NCBI RefSeq assembly: GCF_026344005.1 | Contig: NZ_JAPKNH010000002.1 | Location: 248,001-312,000 of the forward strand | DNA from: Kaistia terrae | GTDB taxonomy: Bacteria; Pseudomonadota; Alphaproteobacteria; Rhizobiales; Kaistiaceae | Length of the DNA stretch: 64,000 nt | Direction: 5' to 3' | Part shown: piece by piece, positions 18,382 through 27,019 of the stretch | Position numbering within the stretch: position 1 is the first letter of the stretch | How the letters are laid out: the number at the start of each line of letters is the position of its first letter | Position numbers and translations under genes: made by a program | The notes under the pieces: model-generated | Told to the model about the DNA's origin: nothing | What the model saw: the letters and a program-made list of their open reading frames with translations, nothing else | The model's database searches: none

Positions 18382-19220
18382 GCGTCCGCATGGACGGCCG
18401 GCAAAAGCGGATCACCGATGCCGGGCTGACGCTCTGGTTCGGCCTCGCGATCCTGTTCCTGTTCGCGCCGCTCGCCATCTCGATGATCTATTCGTTCAAT
18501 CTCGGCGTCGTCGGCAAGCAGACCTCGAATTTCACCGGCTGGACGCTGGAATGGTATCCGGCGGCGTGGAACGATCTGGCGCTGCGCCGTTCGGTCCAGA
18601 CCAGCCTCTATGTGGCTTTCTGGGCGGCGCTGATCGCGCTCGGCATGGGCGCGTCGCTCGGCTACGCGCTGGTCCGCCACCCGAGCCCGCAGGTGCGAAA
18701 ATGGCTGTCGGGCCTGACCTATATCCTGCTGATCGTGCCGGAAGTCGTCATCGGTGTGTCGCTTCTGCTGTTCTACGCCGTCACCGGCATTCCGCTTGGG
18801 GCAGCGACCCTGATTGCAGGCATCACGCCGGCCGCCATTGCCGTTACGGCTTTGATCGTGCGGGCGCGGGCGCTGACGCTCGACCCGAAGCTGGAGGAGG
18901 CCGCCGCCGATCTCGGCAGCACGCGGCTGAAAACGCTCTGGTTCATCGTCCTGCCGCAGCTCCTGCCGGCCATCCTCGCCGGCGGGCTGATGTCCTATGC
19001 CTTCTGCTTCGACAATCTGGTCGTCGCCGCCTTCCTGACGACGCCGACCGTCAACACACTGCCGGTCTATCTCTATGGCAGCCTGCAATATGGCCCGGCG
19101 CCCTCTGTCTATGCGGCGGCGACGGTGGTGTTCCTGTTCACGGTAACCCTGCTCGGCCTCGCGGCGCTGTGCTTCCAGCTCTCGCGGAGTTCGGGGCGGG
19201 CGAGATCGGGAGGCGGGTGA
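18378..19220 (+). CDS. Polyamine-type ABC transporter permease (PotC-like)
   Basis: A 280-residue partner permease with six membrane segments, beginning with LWFGLAILFLFAPLAISMIY. The EAA loop is seen as LEEAAADLGSTRLKTLWFIV. It starts with an ATGA overlap on the first permease gene. Together with the genes from 14951 on, it completes an importer of the spermidine/putrescine class. The following 397 bases have no gene but carry a second copy of the palindromic repeat. Confidence 0.9.
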   Translation: MSVRMDGRQKRITDAGLTLWFGLAILFLFAPLAISMIYSFNLGVVGKQTSNFTGWTLEWYPAAWNDLALRRSVQTSLYVAFWAALIALGMGASLGYALVRHPSPQVRKWLSGLTYILLIVPEVVIGVSLLLFYAVTGIPLGAATLIAGITPAAIAVTALIVRARALTLDPKLEEAAADLGSTRLKTLWFIVLPQLLPAILAGGLMSYAFCFDNLVVAAFLTTPTVNTLPVYLYGSLQYGPAPSVYAAATVVFLFTVTLLGLAALCFQLSRSSGRARSGGG

Positions 19221-19272
19221 TGAGTACGACCGGCTTCACCCTGGAATGGCCCCATGGGACCCACGAACTCAA

Positions 19273-19421
19273 CCATCATCCTGAGGTGCCCGGCAAAGCC
19301 GGGCCTCGAAGGAGGGTTCAGGAATCGTCATGTGGCAAACTGCAACTTCGTGCGCCACGCGGGGTGCTCCGCTGGACTCTCCTTCGAGGCTTCGCTTACG
19401 CGAAGCACCTCAGGATGATGG
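19273..19421. repeat. MITE-like palindromic repeat, copy 2
   Basis: A 149-base element with the same terminal inverted repeats as 17260-17378 but a longer and different centre. It lies in the 397-base space between the second permease and the aminotransferase gene, which otherwise shows no gene. Two copies within about 2 kb of one operon are notable. Confidence 0.85.
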
Positions 19422-19617
19422 CGGTGCGAGATGATGGCGGAGCAAGTCGATTGGCTCGGGCGGCTCAACGGCCTCCGCTTGTCACCTGCAGCATTCGTTC
19501 GGTGCCGATTCCGGCCCTCCCCAAACCCTCGCCCGGAGCTTCGTCCCAACCTCTCGCTCCGGGAGCGTTGAAAAGCCAGGTTCCCCCGGACTTGGCCACA
19601 GCAAGAGACAAAAATCG

Positions 19618-20751
19618 ATGACCGAGTTCTCCGCCGAAGACCTGCTCGATCCGCCCAATTATCCCAATGTCGGCTATGCCGTTTTGGCCGACCGGATCGG
19701 CGCGGTGATGCGAAGCTTTGACGATGTCGTCTTCGTGCAGGCGGAAGCGGTCGTGGCGCTGGAAGCGGTCGCGGCCAGCCTCGCCAAGCCTGGCCTCAAG
19801 GTGCTCAATGTCGTCACCAGCCTGTATGGCGACTATTTCGCGGCCTGGCTGCGCCGGGGCGGCGCTATTGTCGAGAATGTCGTGGCAGAGCTTGGCCGGC
19901 CCGTCGATCTCGCGCTCTTCCAGGCCACCCTCGACGCCATGGAAAAGATCGATGCTGTCGTGCTGGTGCACGGCGAGGCGGCCAATGGCGTGCTGAACCC
20001 GCTGCCGGAGATCGCCGAAGCCGCCAAGGCGCGCGGCGCGCTGCTGGTGGTCGACGCGGTCGCCTCGATCGGCGCGCATCAATTCGAAGTCCAGACACTC
20101 GGCATAGACATCGCCGTCATCGGCCCGCAGAAGGGGCTCGGTGGCCCGGCCGGCCTTTCCGCGATTTCGATCAGCGAGGCGGCCTGGGCCAAGATCGCCG
20201 AGGAACCGGCGCTGCGCCTCTCGACGCTGTCGCTGCTCGACCTCAAGGAGAAATGGCTGGATACCGGCGCCGATGCGCTGCCCGGCACGCCGGCGCCGCT
20301 GGAATTCTGGGCGCTCGACGCCGCGCTCGACCGGATCGATGCGGAAGAGCAGGGCGTCGAGACGGTGGTTGAGCGCCATCAACTGGCGACCAAGGCGACG
20401 CGCGCCGGCATTCGCGCGCTCGGCGTTCCGCTCTGGATCGAGGATGACGCTTCGGCCTCGGCGCTGGTGACGGCGGTGCCTGTTCCCGCCGGCATCGAGC
20501 CGCAGGCGCTGGTCGCGGCGGCGGGAGAGTTCGAGGGCTCGGCGATCAGCCCCGGCGTCGGCGGCGTCGAGCATCTGCTGGTTCGCCTCAACCATACCGG
20601 GCTCCGCGCCGCCTACCGGCCGGTGCTCGCCAATGTCGTCGCCTTTGGCCAGGCGCTCGCCGCGCTCGGCCAGAGCGTCAACCTCGAGGCTGCGATCGAG
20701 GCGGTGGCCAAGACCTATCAGGACGCCGAGCCAGCGGGGTCGACGGGGTGA
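19618..20751 (+). CDS. PLP-dependent aminotransferase, class V-like
   Basis: A 377-residue fold-type I PLP enzyme. The cofactor lysine is probably the Lys of GPQKGLGGPAG (about residue 171), and the aspartate that pairs with the pyridine nitrogen is in LLVVDAVASIG. These fit the alanine-glyoxylate / serine-pyruvate class V group. The ATG at 19618 begins after the repeat-containing spacer. It lies between the importer genes and an FMN monooxygenase, so it may transaminate the imported amine or its product. The sequence is less canonical than textbook AGXT proteins, so the exact reaction is open. Confidence 0.75.
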   Translation: MTEFSAEDLLDPPNYPNVGYAVLADRIGAVMRSFDDVVFVQAEAVVALEAVAASLAKPGLKVLNVVTSLYGDYFAAWLRRGGAIVENVVAELGRPVDLALFQATLDAMEKIDAVVLVHGEAANGVLNPLPEIAEAAKARGALLVVDAVASIGAHQFEVQTLGIDIAVIGPQKGLGGPAGLSAISISEAAWAKIAEEPALRLSTLSLLDLKEKWLDTGADALPGTPAPLEFWALDAALDRIDAEEQGVETVVERHQLATKATRAGIRALGVPLWIEDDASASALVTAVPVPAGIEPQALVAAAGEFEGSAISPGVGGVEHLLVRLNHTGLRAAYRPVLANVVAFGQALAALGQSVNLEAAIEAVAKTYQDAEPAGSTG

Positions 20752-20758
20752 TGCAGTT

Positions 20759-20886
20759 CTTCACCTCTCCCTGAGGGAGAGGTCGGAGCGAAGCTCCGGG
20801 TGAGGGTTTAGGAACTCTCCGGTAAGGCCGTAAACCCTCACCCGCCGCACTTTGTGCGTCGACCTCTCCCTCAGGGAGAGGTGAAG
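20759..20886. repeat. Intergenic palindromic repeat, full copy 1
   Basis: A 128-base element bounded by CTTCACCTCTCCCTGAGGGA and its inverted counterpart ending GGGAGAGGTGAAG. Inside are smaller stems, GGAGC-GAA-GCTCC and a pairing of GTGAGGGTTTA with TAAACCCTCAC. It fills nearly all of the space between the aminotransferase and monooxygenase genes. It is close to the copy at 33024-33152. The plan resembles the rhizobial RIME-type mosaic elements. Confidence 0.9.
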
Positions 20887-20912
20887 TAACGAGACAGCAC
20901 TGGGAATCGCCC

Positions 20913-22283
20913 ATGACCGCCCGAACGATCCATCTGAACGCCTTCGAGAACTGCTCGCCGGTCAACATCTCCTCCGGCCTGTGGCGTCATCCGGAAGACC
21001 AGTCGCACCGCTACAAGGATCTTTCTTACTGGACCGAGCTTGCGACCATGCTGGAAGTGGCCGGCTTCGACTCGATCTTCCTCGCCGACGTGCTCGGCAT
21101 GCTCGACGTCTATCAGGGCAAGCCGGATGGAGCGCTCAAGACCGCGACGCAGGTGCCGATCAACGATCCGCTGTCGATTATCTCCGCCATGGCGGCGGTG
21201 ACCAGGAATCTCGGCTTCGCCGCGACCGTCTCGCTCACCTACGAGCAGCCCTATAGCTTCGCCCGCAAGATGACGAGCCTCGACCATGCCAGCCAGGGCC
21301 GCGTTGGTTGGAACATCGTCACCTCCTATCTCGACAGCGCCGCCCGCAATCTCGGCCGTGGCGAGCAGCTTTCGCATGACGAGCGCTATGATCGCGGCGA
21401 CGAGTTCATGGAGGTTCTCTACAAGCTCTGGGAAGGCTCGTGGGAGGACGATGCGGTCGTCATCGACAAGGCGCGGGGCGTCTATGTCGACCCGGCCAAG
21501 GTGCATCCGATCGCGCATCAGGGCCGTTATTTCAACGTGCCGGACGCCTTCATCGCCGAGCCGTCGCCGCAGCGGACGCCGGTGCTGTTCCAGGCAGGCT
21601 CCTCGTCGCGCGGCCAGCAATTCGCCGCGACCCATTCGGAAGGCGTCTTCGTGCATGGCACGCGGCCGGAGGTGATCGCACCCGTCGTCGCCAATGTGCG
21701 CGCCCGCGCGGCGGCGCTCGGCCGCGACCCGCGCAGCATCAAGGCCTTCGCCGTCACCACCATCATCGCCGCCGAGACGGATGGCGAGGCGGAGGAAAAA
21801 TATGCCGAGCTGCTGTCCTATGCCGATTACGAAGGCGCGATGGTGCAGTTCGCCGGGCCGCTCGGGGTCGACGTGTCGAAATTCGATCCCGACCAGCCGC
21901 TGACCGAGATCAACCCGAACGCCGCGCATTTCGCCCGGCACCTGTTTTCGGACGCCGATCCCGACACCGTCTGGACGTTGCGCGACATCGCCCACTACAT
22001 GGGCGTCGGCGGCATGGGGCCGAAATTCGTCGGCTCCGGCAAGACCATCGTTGACGAGATGGAGCGCTGGGCCGAGATCGCCGATCTCGACGGCTTCAAC
22101 ATCACCTACGCCATCCGCCCCGGCACCTTCGTCGATACGGTGAAACATGTCGTGCCGGAACTGCGCCGCCGCGGACTGATGCGTGCCGAGCATGAGGGCT
22201 CGACCTTCCGCGAGCGCCTCTATGGCGCCGGGCAGAAGCAGCTTCGCGACGACCACCCGGGAAGGAAGTACCGGCGGGGGTAG
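20913..22283 (+). CDS. FMN-dependent monooxygenase, NtaA/SnaA/DszA family
   Basis: A 456-residue flavin-dependent oxygenase of the bacterial luciferase-like class, subgroup of nitrilotriacetate, EDTA and dibenzothiophene-sulfone monooxygenases. Family signs are the opening LNAFENCSPVNISSGLWRHP, GRVGWNIVTSYLDSAARNLG, and PVLFQAGSSSRGQQFAATHS, which is the usual flavin-binding region. These enzymes need FMNH2 from a separate reductase, which is not encoded nearby. It follows an aminotransferase and an amine-type importer, so it may cleave a C-N or C-S bond in the imported compound. The substrate cannot be read from sequence. Confidence 0.88.
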   Translation: MTARTIHLNAFENCSPVNISSGLWRHPEDQSHRYKDLSYWTELATMLEVAGFDSIFLADVLGMLDVYQGKPDGALKTATQVPINDPLSIISAMAAVTRNLGFAATVSLTYEQPYSFARKMTSLDHASQGRVGWNIVTSYLDSAARNLGRGEQLSHDERYDRGDEFMEVLYKLWEGSWEDDAVVIDKARGVYVDPAKVHPIAHQGRYFNVPDAFIAEPSPQRTPVLFQAGSSSRGQQFAATHSEGVFVHGTRPEVIAPVVANVRARAAALGRDPRSIKAFAVTTIIAAETDGEAEEKYAELLSYADYEGAMVQFAGPLGVDVSKFDPDQPLTEINPNAAHFARHLFSDADPDTVWTLRDIAHYMGVGGMGPKFVGSGKTIVDEMERWAEIADLDGFNITYAIRPGTFVDTVKHVVPELRRRGLMRAEHEGSTFRERLYGAGQKQLRDDHPGRKYRRG

Positions 22284-22295
22284 GGGGCGCTCAAA

Positions 22296-22397
22296 AACCC
22301 TCTCCCTCTGGGAGAGGGTTGGGTGAGGGCCTTTCCATCCCCGTTCGGCCGATGAACAAGCAAGACCCTCACCCCACCCTCTCCCAAGGGGAGAGGG
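22296..22397. repeat. Variant palindromic repeat
   Basis: A 102-base element related to the other palindromes, with CCCTCTCCCTCTGGGAGAGGG at one end, ACCCTCTCCCAAGGGGAGAG at the other, and inner GGTGAGGG paired with CCCTCACC. It occupies the space between the monooxygenase and the M24 gene. Confidence 0.8.
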
Positions 22398-22424
22398 AGT
22401 CCGACAGAGCTTGGAAAGACCGCC

Positions 22425-23603
22425 ATGTTCAATCTCGACGCCGCCCAGCGCTTCATGCAGGCCGAGGGCATCGATGCCTGGCTGCTGGTCGACTATCGCG
22501 GCAGCAATCCGCTGCTCTGGCACATCCTCGGCATCGTCCGGAACCCGACCCGGCGAGCCTTCCTGATCGTGCCGCGAAACGGTCAGCCGGTATTGCTGAT
22601 CCACACGGTCGACCAGTTCTTCTTCCACGATGTCGACATCGAGAAGCGGATCTTTCGCGGCTGGGTCGAGATGCGGGCGATGCTGCGCGATCTGCTCGGA
22701 CCGGCGCGGCGGCTCGCGCTCGAATATTCGGAAGGGGGCGGCGTGCCGACCGTCGCCTGGGTCGATGCCGGTACGGTCGAGTGGCTCCGGAGCTGGGACT
22801 ACGAGATCGTCACCTCGGCCGATCTATTCCAGGTCTCGGCCGCCGCCTGGGACGACTTCGCGATCGAAAGCCACAAGCGCGCCTGTGTCGTCGTCGCCGG
22901 CATCAAGGACGACGCCTTCGACCGCGCGAAAACAGCCATCAGGGTTAACGAACCGCTAACAGAATATCAGCTTCAGCAGTTCATCGTCTCCGAGTTCGAC
23001 CGCCTCGGGCTGGAGACGGAAGGCCAGCCGGTCGTGCAGGTCAACGGCCATTCCGGCATCGTCTCCTACGAGCCGAAGCCGGAGGGATCGGCAACGATCG
23101 GCGCCGGCGACTGGCTGCTGATCGATTTCTGGGCGCGCTATCCCGGCGAGCGCAATGTCTATTCCGACATCGCCTGGGGCGCCTATGCCGGCGCTGTCAT
23201 CCCGGAAAAGCTGCAGGCGATCTTCGACATCGTCCGCCGCGCCCGCGACGGCGCGCTGCAAGCGATTGAAAAGGCTTGGGTATCCGGCGATGTCCTGGAG
23301 GGCTGGCAGGTCGACGACGTTGCACGCGGCATCATCGCGGCGGCCGGCTATGGCGACCATTTCCACCACCGCACCGGCCATAGCATGGGCCCGGGCAAGC
23401 GGCTGCATGGCCTTGGCGTCAATCTCGACAACCTCGAGACCCACGACACCCGCCGGATCCTGCCGCGCACCGGCTTTTCCATTGAGCCGGCGATCTATTT
23501 GCCGGAATTCGGCGTCCGGCTCGAGATCAACGTCTTCCTTGATCCATTCGCCGGACCGACCGTGACGACGCCAACGCAAACCGAAATCGTTCGCCTTATC
23601 TAG
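22425..23603 (+). CDS. M24 family metallopeptidase (Xaa-Pro dipeptidase-like)
   Basis: A 392-residue pita-bread enzyme with a creatinase-type N-terminal domain (about 1-160) and the M24 catalytic domain after it. The five metal ligands expected for an active peptidase can be found: Asp in LLIDFWA, Asp in YSDIAWG, His in HHRTGHSMG, Glu in FSIEPAIY and Glu in RLEINVF. It is therefore more likely a peptidase or prolidase than a metal-free creatinase. It ends the polyamine-type ABC operon and converges on choV, whose stop is only three bases beyond. It may hydrolyse an amide or peptide bond in the imported substrate. Confidence 0.85.
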   Translation: MFNLDAAQRFMQAEGIDAWLLVDYRGSNPLLWHILGIVRNPTRRAFLIVPRNGQPVLLIHTVDQFFFHDVDIEKRIFRGWVEMRAMLRDLLGPARRLALEYSEGGGVPTVAWVDAGTVEWLRSWDYEIVTSADLFQVSAAAWDDFAIESHKRACVVVAGIKDDAFDRAKTAIRVNEPLTEYQLQQFIVSEFDRLGLETEGQPVVQVNGHSGIVSYEPKPEGSATIGAGDWLLIDFWARYPGERNVYSDIAWGAYAGAVIPEKLQAIFDIVRRARDGALQAIEKAWVSGDVLEGWQVDDVARGIIAAAGYGDHFHHRTGHSMGPGKRLHGLGVNLDNLETHDTRRILPRTGFSIEPAIYLPEFGVRLEINVFLDPFAGPTVTTPTQTEIVRLI

Positions 23604-23606
23604 GAC

Positions 23607-24785
23607 TTACGCGCTGCGACGGAGCAGACTGGCATAGATCTCGTCATCACCGCAAAGGCCGGCAAGTCGGCCCGCCTGGTCGACGAAGATGATCGGATGG
23701 TCCGACTGTCGCTTCAGGGCGATGGCCACATTGAGCTTCAGATCGACCGGCGCGATGATGATATCGCAGGGTGTATCGAAAGCGGCCGCATTGCCGTTGA
23801 CCCGGCCCAGCTTGCCTTCGCGGCCATTCACATCGACGCTGATCGGGCAATCGCCCGCATCGACGCGCATCCGCACCAGGCCATCACGATCGAGCAGCAC
23901 CGTGCCGTCGTCACGTCGCACCGAGCACGCCGGCGTCATCACCGAACCGCCGCGAAGCACGTTCAACGGGTTGGTATGCTTGACGAATTCGGCGACATAA
24001 GGCGTAGCTGGACGGAGCAATATGTCTTCCGCCGTGCCGGCCTGGACGATGCGGCCGCCCTCCATGATGGCGATCTTGTTGCCGATCTTCATCGCTTCGT
24101 CGAGGTCATGGCTGACGAACACGATGGTCTTCTGGATCCGGCTCTGCAGGCTCAGCAACTCGTCCTGCATCTTGTCGCGGATCAGTGGATCGAGCGCCGA
24201 AAAAGGCTCATCCATCAAGAGGATATCGGCATCGGTCGCAAAAGCGCGGGCCAGTCCGACCCGCTGCTGCATTCCTCCAGAAAGCTCATGCACATGCTTG
24301 TCGGCCCATTGCGTCAGGCCGACCATGGCCAGCTTCTCGTCGACGATGCGCTTGCGCTCGTTCTTCGGAATGCCGCGTATTTCCAGGCCGAAACCGACAT
24401 TATCGCGCACCGAGCGCCAGGGCAGCAGGCCGAATTGCTGGAACACCATGGAGACGGTGCGCATGCGGATCTCGCGCAGCGTGGCATCGCTACAGGTTGC
24501 GACATCGACCGCCGCGCCGTCATGCGAGACCAAGACGCTGCCCCGCGCCACTGGGTTGAGGCCGTTGACCGCGCGCAGAACCGTGGATTTCCCGGAACCG
24601 GAAAGGCCCATCAGAACGCAGATCTCGCCACGTTCGACCTGGAGGTCGATACCGGCTGCACCCAGAATCGCGCCGGTTTCCGCCAAAATTTCTTCGCGGG
24701 TCGCCTGGCGATCCATCAGCGCCAGCGCATCCTTCTGACGGTTGCCGAAGACGATATCGACATTGCGAAGCTCGATCGCTGACAT
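23607..24785 (-). CDS. choV: Choline ABC transporter ATP-binding protein
   Basis: A 392-residue ATPase of the ProV/OpuAA group. Motifs: Walker A GLSGSGKST, Q-loop VFQQFGLLPWRSV, signature LSGGMQQRVGLARAFA, Walker B LMDEPFSALDP, and the switch His in VFVSHDLDEA. The long insert before Walker A with MDRQATREEILAETG and the C-terminal region after residue 290 match ChoV. The ATG at 24785 is two bases after the choW stop; an open frame that continues to 25556 only reads through choW in the wrong frame. It powers choline uptake for use as a carbon and nitrogen source and as a precursor of glycine betaine. Confidence 0.92.
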   Translation of the reverse strand: MSAIELRNVDIVFGNRQKDALALMDRQATREEILAETGAILGAAGIDLQVERGEICVLMGLSGSGKSTVLRAVNGLNPVARGSVLVSHDGAAVDVATCSDATLREIRMRTVSMVFQQFGLLPWRSVRDNVGFGLEIRGIPKNERKRIVDEKLAMVGLTQWADKHVHELSGGMQQRVGLARAFATDADILLMDEPFSALDPLIRDKMQDELLSLQSRIQKTIVFVSHDLDEAMKIGNKIAIMEGGRIVQAGTAEDILLRPATPYVAEFVKHTNPLNVLRGGSVMTPACSVRRDDGTVLLDRDGLVRMRVDAGDCPISVDVNGREGKLGRVNGNAAAFDTPCDIIIAPVDLKLNVAIALKRQSDHPIIFVDQAGRLAGLCGDDEIYASLLRRSA

Positions 24786-24787
24786 GG

Positions 24788-25639
24788 TCACTTCCCCGCC
24801 GTCTTGCGTTCGGGCCGCTTGCAGACCCGGTCGAGCACGATGGCGAGCAGGACGATGGCGGCCCCTGCCTCGAAGCCCATGCCGATATTGACGGAATTGA
24901 GCGCGCGAACCACCGGCTTGCCCAGTCCGTCGGCGCCGACGAGGGCGGCTATCACCACCATGGAAAGCGACAGCATGATGCACTGCGTCACGCCGGCCAT
25001 GATGGTCGGCATCGCATGGGGTAGCTCCACCTTGTAGAGCAACTGCCGCTTCGTGGCGCCGAACGCCTTGCCAGCTTCCTGCAATTGCGTCGGGACCGTC
25101 GAAATGCCGAGATGGGTCAACCGGATAGGGGCGGGAAGGGCGAAGATCACGGTCGAGATCAGACCCGGCACGGCGCCGAGGCCAAACAGCACCAACGTCG
25201 GGATCAGGTAGACGAAGGTCGGGATCGTCTGCATCAGGTCGAGGATCGGGCGGATGGCGGCATAGAGCCAGGGTCGGTGCGCAGCGGCGATGCCGATCGG
25301 CACGCCGATGACGACGCAGACGACCGTTGCCCAGATCACCAGCGACAGTGTCTCCAGTGTTGGCTGCCAGTAACCGAGATTGATCACCAGCAGGAAGGCA
25401 ATGACGGTGAAGGCGGTGAGCTTGATCGAGCGGTGCAGCGCGTAGGCGATCGCCCCGAAGATGGCGATCAGCAGCAGCGGTGGCGTCATCAGCAGGAGGC
25501 TGGTCAATCCATCGATCAGTGAGCCGAGGACCAGCGAGATGAAGTCGAAGAGCCACTGGGCATGCAGGTTCAGGAAGTCGACGAAGGACTTGATCCAGGC
25601 GCCCAACGGGATCTTGTGCTCGGTCAGCCAGCTATACAT
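24788..25639 (-). CDS. choW: Choline ABC transporter permease
   Basis: A 283-residue inner-membrane permease of the ProW/OpuAB type with about six membrane segments. The start MYSWLTEHKIPLGAWIKSFV and the ATPase-contact loop QLQEAGKAFGATKRQLLYKV fit ChoW. The ATG at 25639 follows GGAGA; a GTG at 25687 would add 16 residues and is less likely. The gene follows choX after a 116-base space that holds a strong hairpin, and precedes choV. It forms the choline channel as a homodimer. Confidence 0.92.
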   Translation of the reverse strand: MYSWLTEHKIPLGAWIKSFVDFLNLHAQWLFDFISLVLGSLIDGLTSLLLMTPPLLLIAIFGAIAYALHRSIKLTAFTVIAFLLVINLGYWQPTLETLSLVIWATVVCVVIGVPIGIAAAHRPWLYAAIRPILDLMQTIPTFVYLIPTLVLFGLGAVPGLISTVIFALPAPIRLTHLGISTVPTQLQEAGKAFGATKRQLLYKVELPHAMPTIMAGVTQCIMLSLSMVVIAALVGADGLGKPVVRALNSVNIGMGFEAGAAIVLLAIVLDRVCKRPERKTAGK

Positions 25640-25711
25640 GCGAAAAAGGTCTCCGGTGGCCGTTAAGGCCGTCCGGGCGAACGACACGTCGCCCGGTCAT
25701 TTGGCATTCGA

Positions 25712-25739
25712 TGACGACGCCGGCGGGCCGGCGTCGTCA
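25712..25739 (-). terminator. Strong stem-loop between choX and choW
   Basis: A perfect 13-bp inverted repeat, TGACGACGCCGGC and GCCGGCGTCGTCA, separated by two bases. It lies directly after choX and lacks a clear T-run, so it probably protects choX mRNA or partly reduces expression of choWV rather than ending transcription fully. Confidence 0.6.
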
Positions 25740-25755
25740 GAAAATCATGTCTCGA

Positions 25756-26706
25756 TCAGAGGCCGAGGCTCGCCTTCACGGCCGGCAGGCCGGGCTGGCC
25801 GTCGATCGTGTTGACGCCGGCAAGCCAGCCGTCGAGAGCGGCCGGATTGGCCTTGAGCCAGGCGGTCGCCGCCGCGTCGGGATCCAAACCGCCATCAAGG
25901 ATGCTGGCCATGACCTGGCCTTCGATCGGCAAGGTGAACTTCATGTTCTTGATGAGCGCGCCGACATTCGGGCACTCCTCGATGAAGCCCTTGCGAACGC
26001 TGGTCGAAACCGTCGCGCCGCCAAAGTTCGGGCCGAACACGTCATCGCCGCCATCGAGATACTGCATCGGGAACTTCTCGTTCATCGGATGTGGCGCCCA
26101 GCCGAGGAAGACGATCGCGTCCTTCTTGCGTCCGGCGCGGTCGACCTGGGACAGCATGCCCTGTTCGCTCGATTCCACCAGCTCGAACGAGCCGAGGCCG
26201 AACTTGTCGGCCTTGATCATGTCGAGGATCAGCCGATTGCCGTCATTGCCGGGCTCGATGCCATAGAGCTTGCCGCCCAGCTTATCCTTGAACTTGGCGA
26301 TATCAGCGAAGGTCTTCAGGCCTTCGTCGAAGAGATAGCTCGGGACCGCCAGCGTATACTTGGCGCCTTCGAGATTGACGCCGACGACTTCGACTGAACC
26401 GTCATCCTGATAGGGCTTCAAATCGGCGGCCATCGAGGGCAGCCAGTTGCCGAGGAAGACGTCGATGTCCTTGTTCTTCAGCGAGGCGTAGGTGACCGGC
26501 ACCGACAGCACCTGCAGCTTGGGCGTATAGCCAAGGCCGGTGAGGATGCGCGAGGTCAGCCCCGTCGTCGCCGAGATATCGGTCCAGCCGACATCGGAGA
26601 AACGCACGGTCTTGCAGGCGGCGGGTTCTGCCGCCGAAGCCGTTCCTGCGAGCGCCAGCAGGCAGGTCATGGCAACCATCGACTTGGAAATTACCGAATT
26701 CAGCAT
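25756..26706 (-). CDS. choX: Choline-binding periplasmic protein
   Basis: A 316-residue ligand-binding protein of the OpuAC group with a Sec signal peptide ending near ASAAEP. The mature part has aromatic residues in the places expected for the choline-binding box: Trp in DVGWTDI, Trp in LGNWLPS and Trp in LGWAPHPMN. These fit ChoX, which binds choline with high affinity and betaine weakly, as known for Sinorhizobium. It is the first gene of choXWV and is transcribed away from the betI-betB fusion gene. The shared 313-base space carries BetI-operator-like palindromes, so choline probably induces both units. Confidence 0.92.
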   Translation of the reverse strand: MLNSVISKSMVAMTCLLALAGTASAAEPAACKTVRFSDVGWTDISATTGLTSRILTGLGYTPKLQVLSVPVTYASLKNKDIDVFLGNWLPSMAADLKPYQDDGSVEVVGVNLEGAKYTLAVPSYLFDEGLKTFADIAKFKDKLGGKLYGIEPGNDGNRLILDMIKADKFGLGSFELVESSEQGMLSQVDRAGRKKDAIVFLGWAPHPMNEKFPMQYLDGGDDVFGPNFGGATVSTSVRKGFIEECPNVGALIKNMKFTLPIEGQVMASILDGGLDPDAAATAWLKANPAALDGWLAGVNTIDGQPGLPAVKASLGL

Positions 26707-26885
26707 TCTTTACTTCTCCCAGCATGCGGCCCCGTCAGGCGACCGCCGGATGGGCAAGCATAGCGCAGCAAGCGACGCGATGAAGCGTCGTAGCGACGGA
26801 TCGAATGATAGTCTCCGTGGCGATGTGTCCACCACTCTTTGTTTTGTGTCAAACCGAGGCGCACGCATTTGTTGTGCCTGGTTCG

Positions 26886-26910
26886 TTGAATGGTCATTCA
26901 ATTCTATAAT
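26886..26910 (+). promoter_or_regulatory. BetI-like operator with overlapping -10 box
   Basis: A perfect inverted repeat TTGAATG-GT-CATTCAA at 26886-26901 is followed by a consensus -10 hexamer TATAAT at 26905-26910. The layout suggests a regulated promoter for the betI-betB gene with a leader of about 100 bases. A good -35 box was not found at the usual spacing. Confidence 0.5.
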
Positions 26911-26994
26911 TCCGCAGTTTTATGCCATTTAAATGACGAAATTTTCTTTCGAATCCGAATTTCGATGTCAGTTCGGGTGATGGTGGTCGGTGCT

Positions 26995-27012
26995 TTGATT
27001 GTGCGTTCAATC
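26995..27012. promoter_or_regulatory. BetI-operator-like palindrome next to the fusion gene start
   Basis: TTGATTGTGCGTTCAATC contains the inverted pair GATTG and CAATC and resembles the TTGATTGGACGTTCAAT pattern that I recall for BetI sites. It lies seven bases before the ATG at 27020, where a bound repressor would block expression. The rest of the 313-base spacer (26707-27019) also has a 10-base palindrome CATTTAAATG at 26926-26935 and no gene. Confidence 0.5.
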
Positions 27013-27019
27013 GCGATAA

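Noticed and set aside
22425-23603. Calling the M24 protein a creatinase
   Set aside because: All five metal ligands of active M24 peptidases are present, whereas creatinases have lost metal binding.
24786-25556. An N-terminal extension of choV reaching 25556
   Set aside because: It reads through choW in another frame. The ATG at 24785, right after choW, gives the normal ChoV length and start.
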